The translations under genes and the position numbers were made by a program. A stretch of DNA of 64,000 nucleotides from Devosia ginsengisoli (GTDB lineage: Bacteria; Pseudomonadota; Alphaproteobacteria; Rhizobiales; Devosiaceae). Positions 52,108 to 60,891 of this stretch are shown here, piece after piece. The stretch spans positions 496,001-560,000 of the forward strand of contig NZ_CP042304.1 in the NCBI RefSeq assembly GCF_007859655.1, read 5' to 3'. The notes under the pieces were generated by a model, which saw nothing but the letters and a program-made list of their open reading frames with translations, was not told the origin of the DNA and made no database searches. Position 1 is the stretch's first letter. The number at the start of each line of letters is the position of its first letter.

Positions 52108-53217
52108 ATGAAGGTCCTGATCATTGGCGGCGGCCGCATCGGCCTGGCAGTCGCGGGCCTGCTGGCCGGCTCCGGCCACGATGCCGAAATCGCCGATGTA
52201 ACGCGCGAGGCCCTGGACCACGCCGCCCGTCGCGGCTTCCGCACCCGCCATCTCGATGCCAGCCGGCGCAAGGATTGCGTCGAGGCCCTGGCCGGCTTCG
52301 ACATCGTGGTCAATGCCGCGCCCACCCGCCTCGCCGCCGCCATTGCCGCCGCTGCCATCGAGGCCGGCGTCCACTATGTCGATACCGCCGAGGACATTGC
52401 CCCGGTCAGCGACCTCGCGGCATCCGCCAACCACGGCAAGGTCATCCTGCCCGGCTGCGGCCTGTCACCGGGCCTCGTCGCCAATCTGGCCGCCGAACTG
52501 GTCGATGCGCTCGATGGGCCCATTGACATGGTGGTCCGCGTCGGCGGCCTGCCGGTGCATCCCTCCAACGGCTTCGGCTATGGCCTGTCCTGGGATGTCG
52601 ATGGCCTCATCGCCGAATATACTGGTCTCTGCGAAGGCATTGTCGAAGGCCAACTGGTCAGCACCGCGCCCCTGCAGGATTACGAGAGCTTCGTGCTCAA
52701 TGGCCGCCCCTACGAAGCGTTCAGCACGGCCGGTGGCCTGGGCAGCCTCTGCGCCGCGCTGCAGCACAAGGTGCGCAATCTCAGCTTCCGCACCATCCGC
52801 TATCCCGGCCACCTGACCCTGGCGCGCTTCCTCTTCGAGGACCTCGGCCTCAAGCGCCGCCGCGACATGCTGCGCACCGTCCTGCGCTTCGGCGTGCCCG
52901 ATGTGGTTCAGGATGTCGTGGTCATCTTCATCAGCGTCCGCGGCTTCCACCAGGGTGTGCCTGCCGAACGCTCCTATGTCCGCAAGATTTACCACGAGCC
53001 GATGCGCAGCCAGTTTCCGGTCACGGCCCTCAGCCACACCTCGGCCGCCCATCTCTGCACCATGCTCGACCTGATCGAGCAGGGCCACATCGCGGGCAGG
53101 GGCCTCGCCCGCCACGAAACCATCCCCCTGAAACGCATCAGCGAAAACCGCTTCATGGCGCCCCTGCTGAACCGCCCCATGTCGGCGGGCACAGCGCCCG
53201 CATCGGAAGGCGCCTAA
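52108..53217 (+). CDS. Lysine 6-dehydrogenase-like protein (saccharopine dehydrogenase family)
   Basis: NAD(P) oxidoreductase of 369 residues. The Rossmann motif is VLIIGGGRIGLAVAGLLAGSG, then DIVVNAAPTRLAAAIAAAAI, HYVDTAEDI, ILPGCGLSPGLVANLAAEL, VRVGGLPVHPSNGFGYGLSW, DGLIAEY and YEAFSTAGGLGSL. This block order is that of Agrobacterium-type L-lysine 6-dehydrogenase rather than of true saccharopine dehydrogenase. Known enzymes convert lysine to 2-aminoadipate 6-semialdehyde. It is the last gene of the operon, 12 nt after the ATPase. It points to a lysine-related or diaminopimelate-like substrate for the whole cluster. Confidence 0.85.
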   Translation: MKVLIIGGGRIGLAVAGLLAGSGHDAEIADVTREALDHAARRGFRTRHLDASRRKDCVEALAGFDIVVNAAPTRLAAAIAAAAIEAGVHYVDTAEDIAPVSDLAASANHGKVILPGCGLSPGLVANLAAELVDALDGPIDMVVRVGGLPVHPSNGFGYGLSWDVDGLIAEYTGLCEGIVEGQLVSTAPLQDYESFVLNGRPYEAFSTAGGLGSLCAALQHKVRNLSFRTIRYPGHLTLARFLFEDLGLKRRRDMLRTVLRFGVPDVVQDVVVIFISVRGFHQGVPAERSYVRKIYHEPMRSQFPVTALSHTSAAHLCTMLDLIEQGHIAGRGLARHETIPLKRISENRFMAPLLNRPMSAGTAPASEGA

Positions 53218-53264
53218 GCCCCGAGCCCTTGGTCCGGCGCGACGCTAGGTAGCGCACTCCTGCC

Positions 53265-53565
53265 CACCCTCCCCTTGAGGGAGCGTTCATTTTGGACGCT
53301 TAGGGCCGGTCTCTTTCCCTTCTCCCCTTGTGGGAGAAGGTGCCCGAAGGGCGGATGAGGGGCTACGAGCCATCCACCGGCACTGAAGCATGGGATGGCG
53401 CAGACCCCTCACCCGGAAATCCGCTGGACGCGGATTTCCCCCCTCCCACAAGGGGAGAGGGACGGTCGCTCATGAGTCCGAAAACGCACCCTCCCCCTTG
53501 AGGGGAGGGTAGCGCCGCCTGGCCCGCAGGGCCTTGGCAAAGCTAGGGAGGGGGTGTCGAGGGTT
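53265..53565. repeat. Repeat block: partial C, inverted family A, family C
   Basis: 53265-53300 is a broken C start (CCCACCCTCCCCTTGAGGGA, then GCGTTCATTTTGGACGC). 53318-53462 is a family A element in reverse orientation with hairpin GAAATCCGC/GCGGATTTC. The loop reads TGGAC, the complement of GTCCA. 53488-53565 is a full C element. Together they fill the 370-nt gap between two convergent genes. Confidence 0.85.
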
Positions 53566-53587
53566 CCACGAACTCAGCGCCGTGAAA

Positions 53588-54451
53588 CTAAGCCCCAAAC
53601 CGCCCCACCGGTACCCCCGCCACATCCACCCGCAACCGCGCCACGCCGTCGCGTCCCTCGTCCCCCTTGGAATCAAGGCTCGTCACATAAATCGTCCGCA
53701 TATCCGCATCCCCGAAACACGGCATGGTCGGCGTCTTGATCGGCAAATCCACCCAGTCGAGCAATTCCCCCTCGGCCGAAAACCGGTTGAGCCGCCCCGC
53801 CGATGGCCCCGCCGACCAATAGTCGCCAGCCAAGTCGCAAGCCCCGCCATCCGGCCGCCCAGCCGCTTCGTCATGCTCCCGCAATCGCCGCCTTTTGCTG
53901 ACCGCCCCGGTCACTGCGTCGAAGTCCCAGCAATCGAGCCAGATCTCCCCGCGCGAGTCCGAATGATACAGCCGGTCCCCCGCCGCGTTCCACGCCAGCC
54001 CGTTGGAAATGGCAATGCCCTCGGCCACCACGTGCACCGCGCCATCCGGCGCCACGCGATGGAGTTTCGCCGCCGGCGCACCATCGCCGCTGCCATCCAT
54101 GCTGCCGACCCAGAAAGCGCCATCCGGCCCCACCTTGCCGTCATTGAGCCGCATCTCCGGCTTGGCATGCTCCACCCGCGCCACCAGCTCACGCGCTCCC
54201 GTCTCCGGGTCGAACAGCACCACGGTATTGCGCAGCGCCACCACCAGCCGTCCGCCTTGCGCCAGCCCGAAACTGGGCACCGGCTCGCCAAACGCCCAGC
54301 GCCGCCGCGCACCACTGGCAATCTCCACGGCATGGATCACCCCTGCCGGAATATCGCACCACAACAGCCGCCCATTGTCCCCATCCCAGACCGGGCTTTC
54401 CCCCACGCCAAAGCGCTCGCGCACCAGAAAACCGATCTCGGCCCCCGTCAT
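53588..54451 (-). CDS. SMP-30/gluconolactonase family lactonase
   Basis: Six-bladed propeller lactonase, 287 residues. FGVGESPVWDGDNGRLLWCD carries the metal Glu of the family, LNDGKVGPDGAFWVGSMD the Asn/Asp metal site, and ISNGLAWNAAGDRLYHSDS the second Asn and Asp. RPDGGACDLAGDYW completes the SMP-30 pattern. It hydrolyses sugar lactones such as aldaro- or aldonolactones. In a cluster that has uronate dehydrogenase at the far end, the lactone formed from a uronic acid is a logical substrate. It ends 6 nt after the GntR gene and shares its transcript. Confidence 0.88.
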   Translation of the reverse strand: MTGAEIGFLVRERFGVGESPVWDGDNGRLLWCDIPAGVIHAVEIASGARRRWAFGEPVPSFGLAQGGRLVVALRNTVVLFDPETGARELVARVEHAKPEMRLNDGKVGPDGAFWVGSMDGSGDGAPAAKLHRVAPDGAVHVVAEGIAISNGLAWNAAGDRLYHSDSRGEIWLDCWDFDAVTGAVSKRRRLREHDEAAGRPDGGACDLAGDYWSAGPSAGRLNRFSAEGELLDWVDLPIKTPTMPCFGDADMRTIYVTSLDSKGDEGRDGVARLRVDVAGVPVGRFGA

Positions 54452-54457
54452 GACGTT

Positions 54458-55177
54458 CTACCGCTCATGCGCCAGGCTCCACTCGCGATAGCGCCTGCGC
54501 CCACCCTCCAGATGGTGCCGCATCGCCACCCGCGCCTCATTCGCCTGCCGGTCGCTGATGGCGTCGAAAATACGTCTATGCTCGGCCTGGATCGTGTCGA
54601 GAAAGTCCGACTTGTCCTTCTCGTCGGTAAAGCTGGCGCCCAGCGCCCGGCGCGGAATGAGCCGCTCGCCCATTTCGTCCACGAACAGGCGGAACCGCGC
54701 ATTGTTGGTGGCGTCGGCAATGGCCCGGTGAAAGCTGCGATCGGCGTCGGTCGCCATCGTATTGTCTTCCAGATGCCGCGCGAATTGGCTCATCGCCTGT
54801 TCCATGCGCAGCAGGTTGGTCTCCGTGCGCCGTTCCGCCGCCAGCCCCGCCGCCTCGATTTCCACGCTCATGCGGAATTCCATGAAGTCCAGCACGTCGC
54901 CGATATCCTGCGGTGCCTCCATGAACATCGTACTGCCGCCCATCGGCTTGGGCGGTTCGCTGACATAGACGCCGCTGCCGCGCAGCGAGCGCAACCGTCC
55001 CTCGGCTTTCAGGCTGGCGATCGCCTCGCGCACCACCGTCCGACTGACGGAAAACTGTTCACACAGCCGGTCCGATGGCGGCAGCTTGTCGCCCGGCTGC
55101 AATCCATCCTCGGCAATCATGCGGACCAGCCCGTTCTTCACCCGGTCCGTCAGTCGCAATGCTTCGATTTCCGCCAT
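54458..55177 (-). CDS. GntR-family (FadR/FCD) regulator of the uronate module
   Basis: FadR-type regulator, 239 residues. The N-terminal winged helix is LQPGDKLPPSDRLCEQFSVS, RTVVREAIASLKAEGRLRS, SGVYVSEP. The FCD domain carries metal-binding residues in DVLDFMEFRMSVEIEAAGLA, ADRSFHRAIADAT and EHRRIFDAISDR. ATG 55177 is preferred; the frame is open nine codons upstream. Divergent from mannonate dehydratase. GntR-FCD proteins that respond to uronates or their breakdown products (ExuR/UxuR/GguR) are the closest functional parallels. Confidence 0.9.
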   Translation of the reverse strand: MAEIEALRLTDRVKNGLVRMIAEDGLQPGDKLPPSDRLCEQFSVSRTVVREAIASLKAEGRLRSLRGSGVYVSEPPKPMGGSTMFMEAPQDIGDVLDFMEFRMSVEIEAAGLAAERRTETNLLRMEQAMSQFARHLEDNTMATDADRSFHRAIADATNNARFRLFVDEMGERLIPRRALGASFTDEKDKSDFLDTIQAEHRRIFDAISDRQANEARVAMRHHLEGGRRRYREWSLAHER

Positions 55178-55219
55178 CTGTTTTGCCGTTCGTCTGGACC
55201 GCACATCGCACGCGTCGAT

Positions 55220-55257
55220 GCTAACAGTCTGTTACCCAATTCCCACCATGTGTGAAC
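55220..55257. repeat. 38-nt element related to 39613-39650
   Basis: GCTAACAGTCTGTTACCCAA ... CCATGTGTGAAC aligns gap-free with 39613-39650. It lies 43 nt upstream of the GntR gene start, in the divergent promoter region. Confidence 0.45.
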
Positions 55258-55415
55258 AGGCGCGGACTCGGGTAAATTAGTCGAACCTGTCATCCTGCGA
55301 TAGCCGCCGGACACCGCTTTTGCGCCGCTTATGCGGTGCGCAGCATGCATTCCTCTTGTAGCATGGCAAAATCTTTCATACAACTTTTGAGAAATCATAA
55401 AACACGAGGCGAGTC

Positions 55416-56423
55416 ATGTATATCGGCACCCAGCTCAGCGGTGACAAGCTGGAACAGGTGGGCGATCGCTATCTGCGGCAACTGGCCCAGCTCGGCATCG
55501 TCCATGTCTGCATCGACCCGGTCGGCAGCCCCTATGACTGGACGCGCGACATCCTGGCCCGCCATATCGACCGCATTGATGCCGCCGGCCTCGTTCTCGA
55601 CATGGTGCAACTGCCGCTGTCCTCCGCCGGCATCGACAAGGTCCGCTCGCCCGGTATCGTGCTGGGGCAGGAGCCTGACCGCGAGCGCGAGCTCGACGGC
55701 ATCTGCCGTCTCATCGAGCTGCTGGGCAGCCTCGGCATCAAGGCCGCCAAATACAATTTCAACATCCTGGGCATTCCCCGCACCCCGTCCGAACGCGGCC
55801 GCGGCGGCGCCGTGCTTTCCACCTATCGCGCCGACCAGGTCACCGACGCCGACAAGCCAACCAGGGCAGGGCAGGTGAGTACCGACCAGATGTGGGAGCG
55901 CATCACCCATTTCCTCGAGCGCGTCGTGCCGGTGGCCGAGGCCAGCAAGGTGCGCCTGGCCTGCCACCCGCACGATCCGCTGACCCCGCCCGGCTACAAG
56001 GGCGTGGAAGAGCGCGTGCTGGGCAGCGCCGAAGGGCTCAAGAAATTCGTCTCCATCGCCGAAAGCCCTTATCACGGGCTCAATTTCTGCCAGGGCACCG
56101 TCGCCGAAAGCCTCGACAATCCGCGCGAGGAAATCGGCGATATCATCCGCTGGTTCGGAGAGCGCAAGAAGATCTTCAACGTCCATTTCCGCAACATCAA
56201 GGGCGGCCGCTATTCCTTCACCGAGGAATTCCCCGACGCCGGCGACATGGACATGCCCGCCGCCCTGCGCCTTTACAAGGAAGTCGGCGTCGACTGCATG
56301 ATCATGCCCGACCACGTCCCCGATATCGACGGCGAAGCCCCCTTCGAAACCGCCTTCGCCTTCACCTTCGGCTACATCATCGCCCTCTTCCAGGCCAACG
56401 GCTGGGATCCCTACGGGCGGTAG
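55416..56423 (+). CDS. uxuA: Mannonate dehydratase
   Basis: UxuA-type TIM-barrel dehydratase, 335 residues. It converts D-mannonate to 2-keto-3-deoxygluconate. Metal-site landmarks are VRLACHPHDPLTP, HGLNFCQGTVAES, FNVHFRNIKGG and MIMPDHVPDIDG. The protein is somewhat shorter than enterobacterial UxuA (about 394) but typical of alphaproteobacterial forms. GAGG lies 9 nt upstream of the ATG. A TTTCATAC word at 55373-55380 lies 36 nt before the start and resembles the AGTATGATT sites elsewhere in the module. Confidence 0.92.
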   Translation: MYIGTQLSGDKLEQVGDRYLRQLAQLGIVHVCIDPVGSPYDWTRDILARHIDRIDAAGLVLDMVQLPLSSAGIDKVRSPGIVLGQEPDRERELDGICRLIELLGSLGIKAAKYNFNILGIPRTPSERGRGGAVLSTYRADQVTDADKPTRAGQVSTDQMWERITHFLERVVPVAEASKVRLACHPHDPLTPPGYKGVEERVLGSAEGLKKFVSIAESPYHGLNFCQGTVAESLDNPREEIGDIIRWFGERKKIFNVHFRNIKGGRYSFTEEFPDAGDMDMPAALRLYKEVGVDCMIMPDHVPDIDGEAPFETAFAFTFGYIIALFQANGWDPYGR

Positions 56424-56447
56424 CCGATCTGTGGCCAAACCCGCCGG

Positions 56448-56704
56448 GCCCACCCTCCCCCTTGAGGGGAGGGAAGCGGCGCCTGGCCCGCAGGGCCTTG
56501 GCAAAGCTGGGAGGGGGTGTCGAGCTATCCACGAACCAGGTGTTTGCGGAACCCTCGATACCCCCACCCTTAATCCCCTCCGCACAAGGGGGAGGGAGAC
56601 GATGAACACTGGCATTGCCACTCGACCTTCAAGGCCACGCCGATGCGTCAGCGGCCGCTGAGCAGGCTTCCCTCCCCCTTGTGGGGAGGGAGTGAGGGTG
56701 GGGG
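56448..56704. repeat. Family C repeat and two C fragments
   Basis: 56448-56522 is a C element with GGCCCGCAGGGCC centre. 56561-56594 and 56668-56704 are shorter fragments with CCTCCGCACAAGGGGGAGGG and CCCTCCCCCTTGTGGGGAGG. No gene is visible between uxuA and kdgD. Confidence 0.8.
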
Positions 56705-56755
56705 TGAGCCACAAAGCACCGGCCCCGAAATTCCATCGAACAGCCCCCAAAACCA

Positions 56756-56785
56756 AAAAGCCCGGACCTAACGGCCCGGGCTTTT
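56756..56785 (-). terminator. Terminator of the deoxyglucarate dehydratase gene
   Basis: AAAAGCCCGG and CCGGGCTTTT form a 10-bp stem. On the minus strand the stem is followed by a run of T. It lies 33 nt after the kdgD stop and could also work for transcripts coming from uxuA. Confidence 0.8.
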
Positions 56786-56817
56786 CTGACGCAGGGAGGA
56801 CAGCGCCAGGGAAGCTC

Positions 56818-57723
56818 TCAGCGATGCGCCGCAATCAGCTGCGCCAGGGTCTCGCGCTCAGCCGCGTCCAGTTCCGTCAGCGGCGTGCGCACCTTGCCGG
56901 CGGGGTGCCCGATAATCTCCGCCCCGGCCTTGATCATCGACACGGCATAGCCGCGCTTGCGGTCGCGCAATTCGATCAGCGGCAGGTAGAAACTCCTGAG
57001 CAGGTCCTGCACAGTCGCGCCATCGCGCTGCCGCACGGCGGCGTAGAAGCGCAAGGCCAGCTCGGGCACGAAGTTGAACACGGCCGAGGAATAGGTCGTC
57101 ACGCCCATTTCGAGATAGGGCTGCGCAAACACTTCCGCCGTCGGCAGGCCGCCGACATGTACCATGCGGTCGCCGATCCTGCTGGCCACCTGCACCATGA
57201 GCTGCAGATCCCCGATGCCGTCCTTGTAGCCGATCAGGTTGGGGCACATCTCGGCCAGCCGCGCCAGCGAGTCGGGCGTCAGCCGCGTATTGTCGCGGGC
57301 ATAATAGATCACCCCGATTCCCACGGCGTCGCAGATCGCCTTCATATGCGCGACAATGCCTTCCTGCTCGGAAAACATCAGGTAATGCGGCAACACCAAT
57401 ATGCCCGCCGCGCCGGCTTTTTCCGCCCGCCTGGCCAGGTCCACCGCCATACGCGTGCCATAGCCCACGCCGGCCAGCACCGGCACATTGGCCGCGCTGT
57501 TGCGCACCGCGGTGCCGATCACATCGTCATATTCGTCATAGCCGATGGAAAAGAATTCGCCCGTGCCGCCCGCCGCGAACAGCCCGGCAATGTCATAGGA
57601 CGACAGCCATTGCAGGCGCTTTGCATAGGAATCGCGGTTGAATTCCCCCGCCGCATCGAAGTCCGTCACCGGAAAGGAAAGCAGGCCTGAACCAATCTTG
57701 GCCTTGATTTCGTCGAGGGTCAC
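56818..57723 (-). CDS. kdgD: 5-dehydro-4-deoxyglucarate dehydratase
   Basis: DapA-fold decarboxylating dehydratase, 301 residues. It turns 5-keto-4-deoxy-D-glucarate into 2-oxoglutarate semialdehyde, CO2 and water. IGSGLLSFPVTDFDAAGEFN and GLFAAGGTGEFFSIGYDEY are family hallmarks, with the Schiff-base lysine in LIGYKDGIGD and YYARDNTRL in the middle. GTG 57723 was chosen because GGAGA stands 6 nt upstream. It fits the oxidative uronate route: uronate dehydrogenase (63731), lactonase (53588), then this enzyme. A glucarate dehydratase is not in view. Confidence 0.92.
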   Translation of the reverse strand: MTLDEIKAKIGSGLLSFPVTDFDAAGEFNRDSYAKRLQWLSSYDIAGLFAAGGTGEFFSIGYDEYDDVIGTAVRNSAANVPVLAGVGYGTRMAVDLARRAEKAGAAGILVLPHYLMFSEQEGIVAHMKAICDAVGIGVIYYARDNTRLTPDSLARLAEMCPNLIGYKDGIGDLQLMVQVASRIGDRMVHVGGLPTAEVFAQPYLEMGVTTYSSAVFNFVPELALRFYAAVRQRDGATVQDLLRSFYLPLIELRDRKRGYAVSMIKAGAEIIGHPAGKVRTPLTELDAAERETLAQLIAAHR

Positions 57724-57747
57724 GTCCGTCTCCTGCTGCAGATAATT

Positions 57748-57869
57748 AGTATGATTGCTTCGAGTTAGCACTGCCGCATTCGCCCTGTCAACGGCATATG
57801 CACTCTACTCGATATGTGCAAAACCAAAAGAAGTATGATTTCTTATTGACAATGCCGTTGCAGTCATAC
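57748..57869. promoter_or_regulatory. Divergent promoter and operator region, kdgD and uronate importer
   Basis: AGTATGATT occurs at 57748-57756 and 57832-57840, and an inverse TCATAC at 57864-57869. TTGACA is present on the minus strand (57786-57791) for kdgD and on the plus strand (57846-57851) for the importer. The third exact AGTATGATT in this window lies in the promoter at 39489. A GntR-type operator is the likely meaning. Confidence 0.5.
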
Positions 57870-57941
57870 GAAAGTGCGTGTCACCGAGACCGGAGGCAAA
57901 TTCCGGCTGGCATCTGCTCACAAGCTTGATGGGAGGGAAAA

Positions 57942-59851
57942 TTGAAGCATTTCAGGGTCGCCGCCATGGCGGGGATATCTTTTTTGCGCTGGCCACGGCC
58001 GCGCTGGCGCAGGACTACAAGCAGGCTCCGGAGCTCGATGCGCTGGTCGCCAGCGGCGACCTCCCGGCGGTCGCTGAGCGCCTGGGCGCCGAGCCCCGCG
58101 TCATCGTTCCGGTCGACGAGGTCGGCACCTATGGCGGCACGTTCCGCGGCGGTATGGTGGGCGGCAATGACCGCAACATGCTCTTCACCTATTTCGGCTA
58201 CGAGCCCCTGCTGGCCTGGGATGCAGACTGGTCCGGCGAGGTCGAGCCCAATATCGCCAGCGGCTACTCCGCCAGCGCAGACAGCAAGTCCTTCACCTTC
58301 ACCCTGCGCGAAGGCATGAAATGGTCCGACGGCTCCCCGTTCACCTCGGATGACGTCGCCTTCTTCATCGAGGACATCCTGCCCGACGAAAAGCTCTTCC
58401 CGTCCAAGCCGGGCTGGCTGACAGTCGAGGGCGAATTGCCCACGATTTCAGTGGCTTCGCCCACCGAATTCACCATTTCCTGGACCAAGCCCAACGGGCT
58501 GTTTATCATCAACGCCGCCAGCGTCTACGGCGTGCAGCTGGCGCTGCTGAACAAGGCCTATTGCAGTCAGTTCCTGCCCAAATACAACGAGAATGCGGAT
58601 GCCGAAGCCAAGGCGGCCGGCGCTACCGACTGGTCCGAGCGCATGGTCGCCATGTGCGGCATCGGCATCGAGGCCATCGAGCGCTGGCGCAATCCGGAGC
58701 GCCCGACGCTCGAAGCCTGGCGCATCACCGACCCCTACGTCGCCGGTGCCACTCGCGTCGCCTTCGAGCGCAATCCCTACTACTGGAAGGTCGATACAGC
58801 GGGCAACCAGCTGCCCTATATCGACGATCTCAGCATCTCGGTGAACGCGGAATCGCAGACCCTGCTGCTCAGTGTTCTGGCTGGCGAAATCGACTACGAA
58901 GTCCGCCACACCGCCAATCCCATCAACCTTCCGGTACTCGCCGAAGGCATGGAGGCCGGCAGCTACCACATCAGCAGCCGCGAATCCCGCGTCGGCAATG
59001 CCATGACCATCTCGGTGAACCTCAACTCGCAGGACCCGATCAAGCAGCCGATTTTCAGCAACAAGGACTTCCGCATCGCGCTGTCCCATGCGCTGGACCG
59101 CCAGGCCATCATCGACACGCTCTATCTGGGGCAGGGCACTGCCCAGCAGGTTTCCCCGCGCCAGGGCACGCCCTTCTACAACGAAAAACTGGCCACCCAG
59201 TACCTCGCCTATGATGTCGACGAGGCCAATCGCCTGCTCGACTCCATCGGCCTCGACAAGCGCGGTGGCAATGGCATGCGCTTGGCTCCCGATGGCAGCC
59301 CGCTCGTCGTCAATGTCGCTGCCGTGACCGCCCTCGGCGCCATGGCCGATGCTGCCGAGCTCTTCGTGCAATACTGGCAGGCCGTGGGCATCGATGCCCG
59401 CTTCGCCGCCATGGACCGCACGCGCTTCTACGAGGAAAAGACCGCCAGCCAGCATGACATCGTGGTCTGGGGCGCAACCTCTGGCGGCATCGACGTCTTC
59501 ATCGATCCGCGCGACTACTTCCCCTTCTCCACCGAAAGCAATTTCGCCATCGAATGGGGCAAATACTACACCGGCGCCGGTGGGCAGGAGCCGCCCGATT
59601 ACGTCAAGGAGCAGTGGTCGCTCTACGACCAGATCAAGGGCACGTCCGACCCCGAACAGCAGGCCGCCCTGTTCCAGCAGATCCTCGATATTGCCGCCGA
59701 CCAGTTCTACCAAATCGGCGTCAGCACGGCGATCAACGGCTTCGCGGTGGTGGGCAACACTCTGGGCAACGTGCCCGAGAATACCCCGACGGGCTGGATC
59801 CACCCCGATCCGGGTACGCTGAATACCGAGCAGTTCTACTTCAAGCAGTAG
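57942..59851 (+). CDS. Family-5 substrate-binding protein of the uronate importer, signal peptide frameshifted
   Basis: Periplasmic binding protein of about 636 residues, SBP family 5. The mature part reads QDYKQAPELDALVASGDLPA, GTYGGTFRGGMVGGNDRNML, TLREGMKWSDGSPFTSDDVA, AFERNPYYWKVDTAGNQLPY and PIFSNKDFRIALSHALDR. Translation from TTG 57942 (GGGAGGGAAAA upstream) gives MKHFRVAAMAGIS, then leaves the frame at a run of six T (57980-57985). A seventh T would restore FFALATAALAQ, a normal signal peptide. An alternative in-frame start at ATG 57929 gives an odd leader. Large size fits oligosaccharide binders; oligo-uronides are the inferred cargo. Confidence 0.82.
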
Positions 59852-59907
59852 TAGGCTTCGGCGGTCCGGCCACCAGGCCGGGCCGCTCCCTGAACCGGGT
59901 GACCAGC

Positions 59908-60891
59908 ATGTTGTTCTTCATTCTCAAGCGGATCGCCGGCATGATCCCGGCCATGTTGGCGATTTCCGTGCTGGCATTCGTCGTTATCCAACTGCCGCCC
60001 GGCGACTATGTCTCCACCTACGCCGCCCAGATCGCCCAGTCCGGCGAGCGGGTCGACAGTGCCGTGCTCGAAAGCCTGCGCGAACGCTACGGCCTAGGCG
60101 AAAATGTCGTGGTCCAGTATTTCAAATGGATCGGCGGCATTGCCCGCGGCGATTTCGGCGACAGCTTCGAATGGCGCCAGCCGGTCACCGAGCTCATCTG
60201 GGGCCGCATGGGCATGACGGCGCTAATCTCGCTCTGCACGCTCGTCCTGATGTGGGCCTTTTCATTGCCCATCGGCATCTATTCGGCGGCGCGGCAATAT
60301 TCAGTCACCGACTATCTCTCGACCGCCTTCGCCTTCCTGGCCATGGCCACGCCCAACTTCCTCCTGGCCATCGTGCTGCTCTACATCACCACCATGTGGT
60401 TCGGCGTTTCGGTCGGGGGGCTGTTCTCGCCCGCCTTCGAAAATGCCCCCTGGTCGCTGGCCAAGCTGTGGGATTTCATCACCCATGCCTGGGTGCCCAT
60501 CTTCGTGCTCGGCACGGCCGGCACCGCCTCGCTCATCCGCATCATGCGCGCCAACCTGCTCGACGAGCTGCACAAGCCATATGTCGAAGCCGGCCGCGCC
60601 AAGGGCCTGCCCGAAGCCAGGCTCATCCTGACCTATCCGACCCGCGTCGCGCTCAATCCCTTCATCTCCACCGTCGGCTGGGTTCTCCCCGCGCTGATCT
60701 CGGGCGAACTCATCGTCTCCACCGTCCTCAACTTGCCCACGGCCGGCCCGCTGCTGCTCCAGGCCCTCAAGAGCCAGGACATGTACCTTGCCGGCGCCTT
60801 CATCCTGCTCAGCGGCGCGCTGGTGCTGATCGGCACGCTGGTCTCCGACATTCTTCTCGCCATTTCCGATCCGAGGATCCGCCTGTCATGA
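59908..60891 (+). CDS. ABC transporter permease (DppB type), uronate module
   Basis: Inner-membrane permease, 327 residues. MLFFILKRIAGMIPAMLAIS opens it, then FVVIQLPPGDYVSTY, SLPIGIYSAARQYSVTDYL, the coupling loop PYVEAGRAKGLPEARLILTYPTRV and DILLAISDPRIRLS. ATG 59908 is used; GTG 59899 would add three residues. It overlaps the next permease by ATGA. The sugar-type FVVIQLPPGDY motif differs from peptide members, where PGDP is usual. Confidence 0.9.
   Translation: MLFFILKRIAGMIPAMLAISVLAFVVIQLPPGDYVSTYAAQIAQSGERVDSAVLESLRERYGLGENVVVQYFKWIGGIARGDFGDSFEWRQPVTELIWGRMGMTALISLCTLVLMWAFSLPIGIYSAARQYSVTDYLSTAFAFLAMATPNFLLAIVLLYITTMWFGVSVGGLFSPAFENAPWSLAKLWDFITHAWVPIFVLGTAGTASLIRIMRANLLDELHKPYVEAGRAKGLPEARLILTYPTRVALNPFISTVGWVLPALISGELIVSTVLNLPTAGPLLLQALKSQDMYLAGAFILLSGALVLIGTLVSDILLAISDPRIRLS

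Noticed and set aside
56818..57723. DapA-fold protein as a second dihydrodipicolinate synthase
   Set aside because: GGTGEFFS and YYARDNTR match deoxyglucarate dehydratase, and the uronate neighbours support it; the GTTGE and PGR landmarks of DHDPS are missing.
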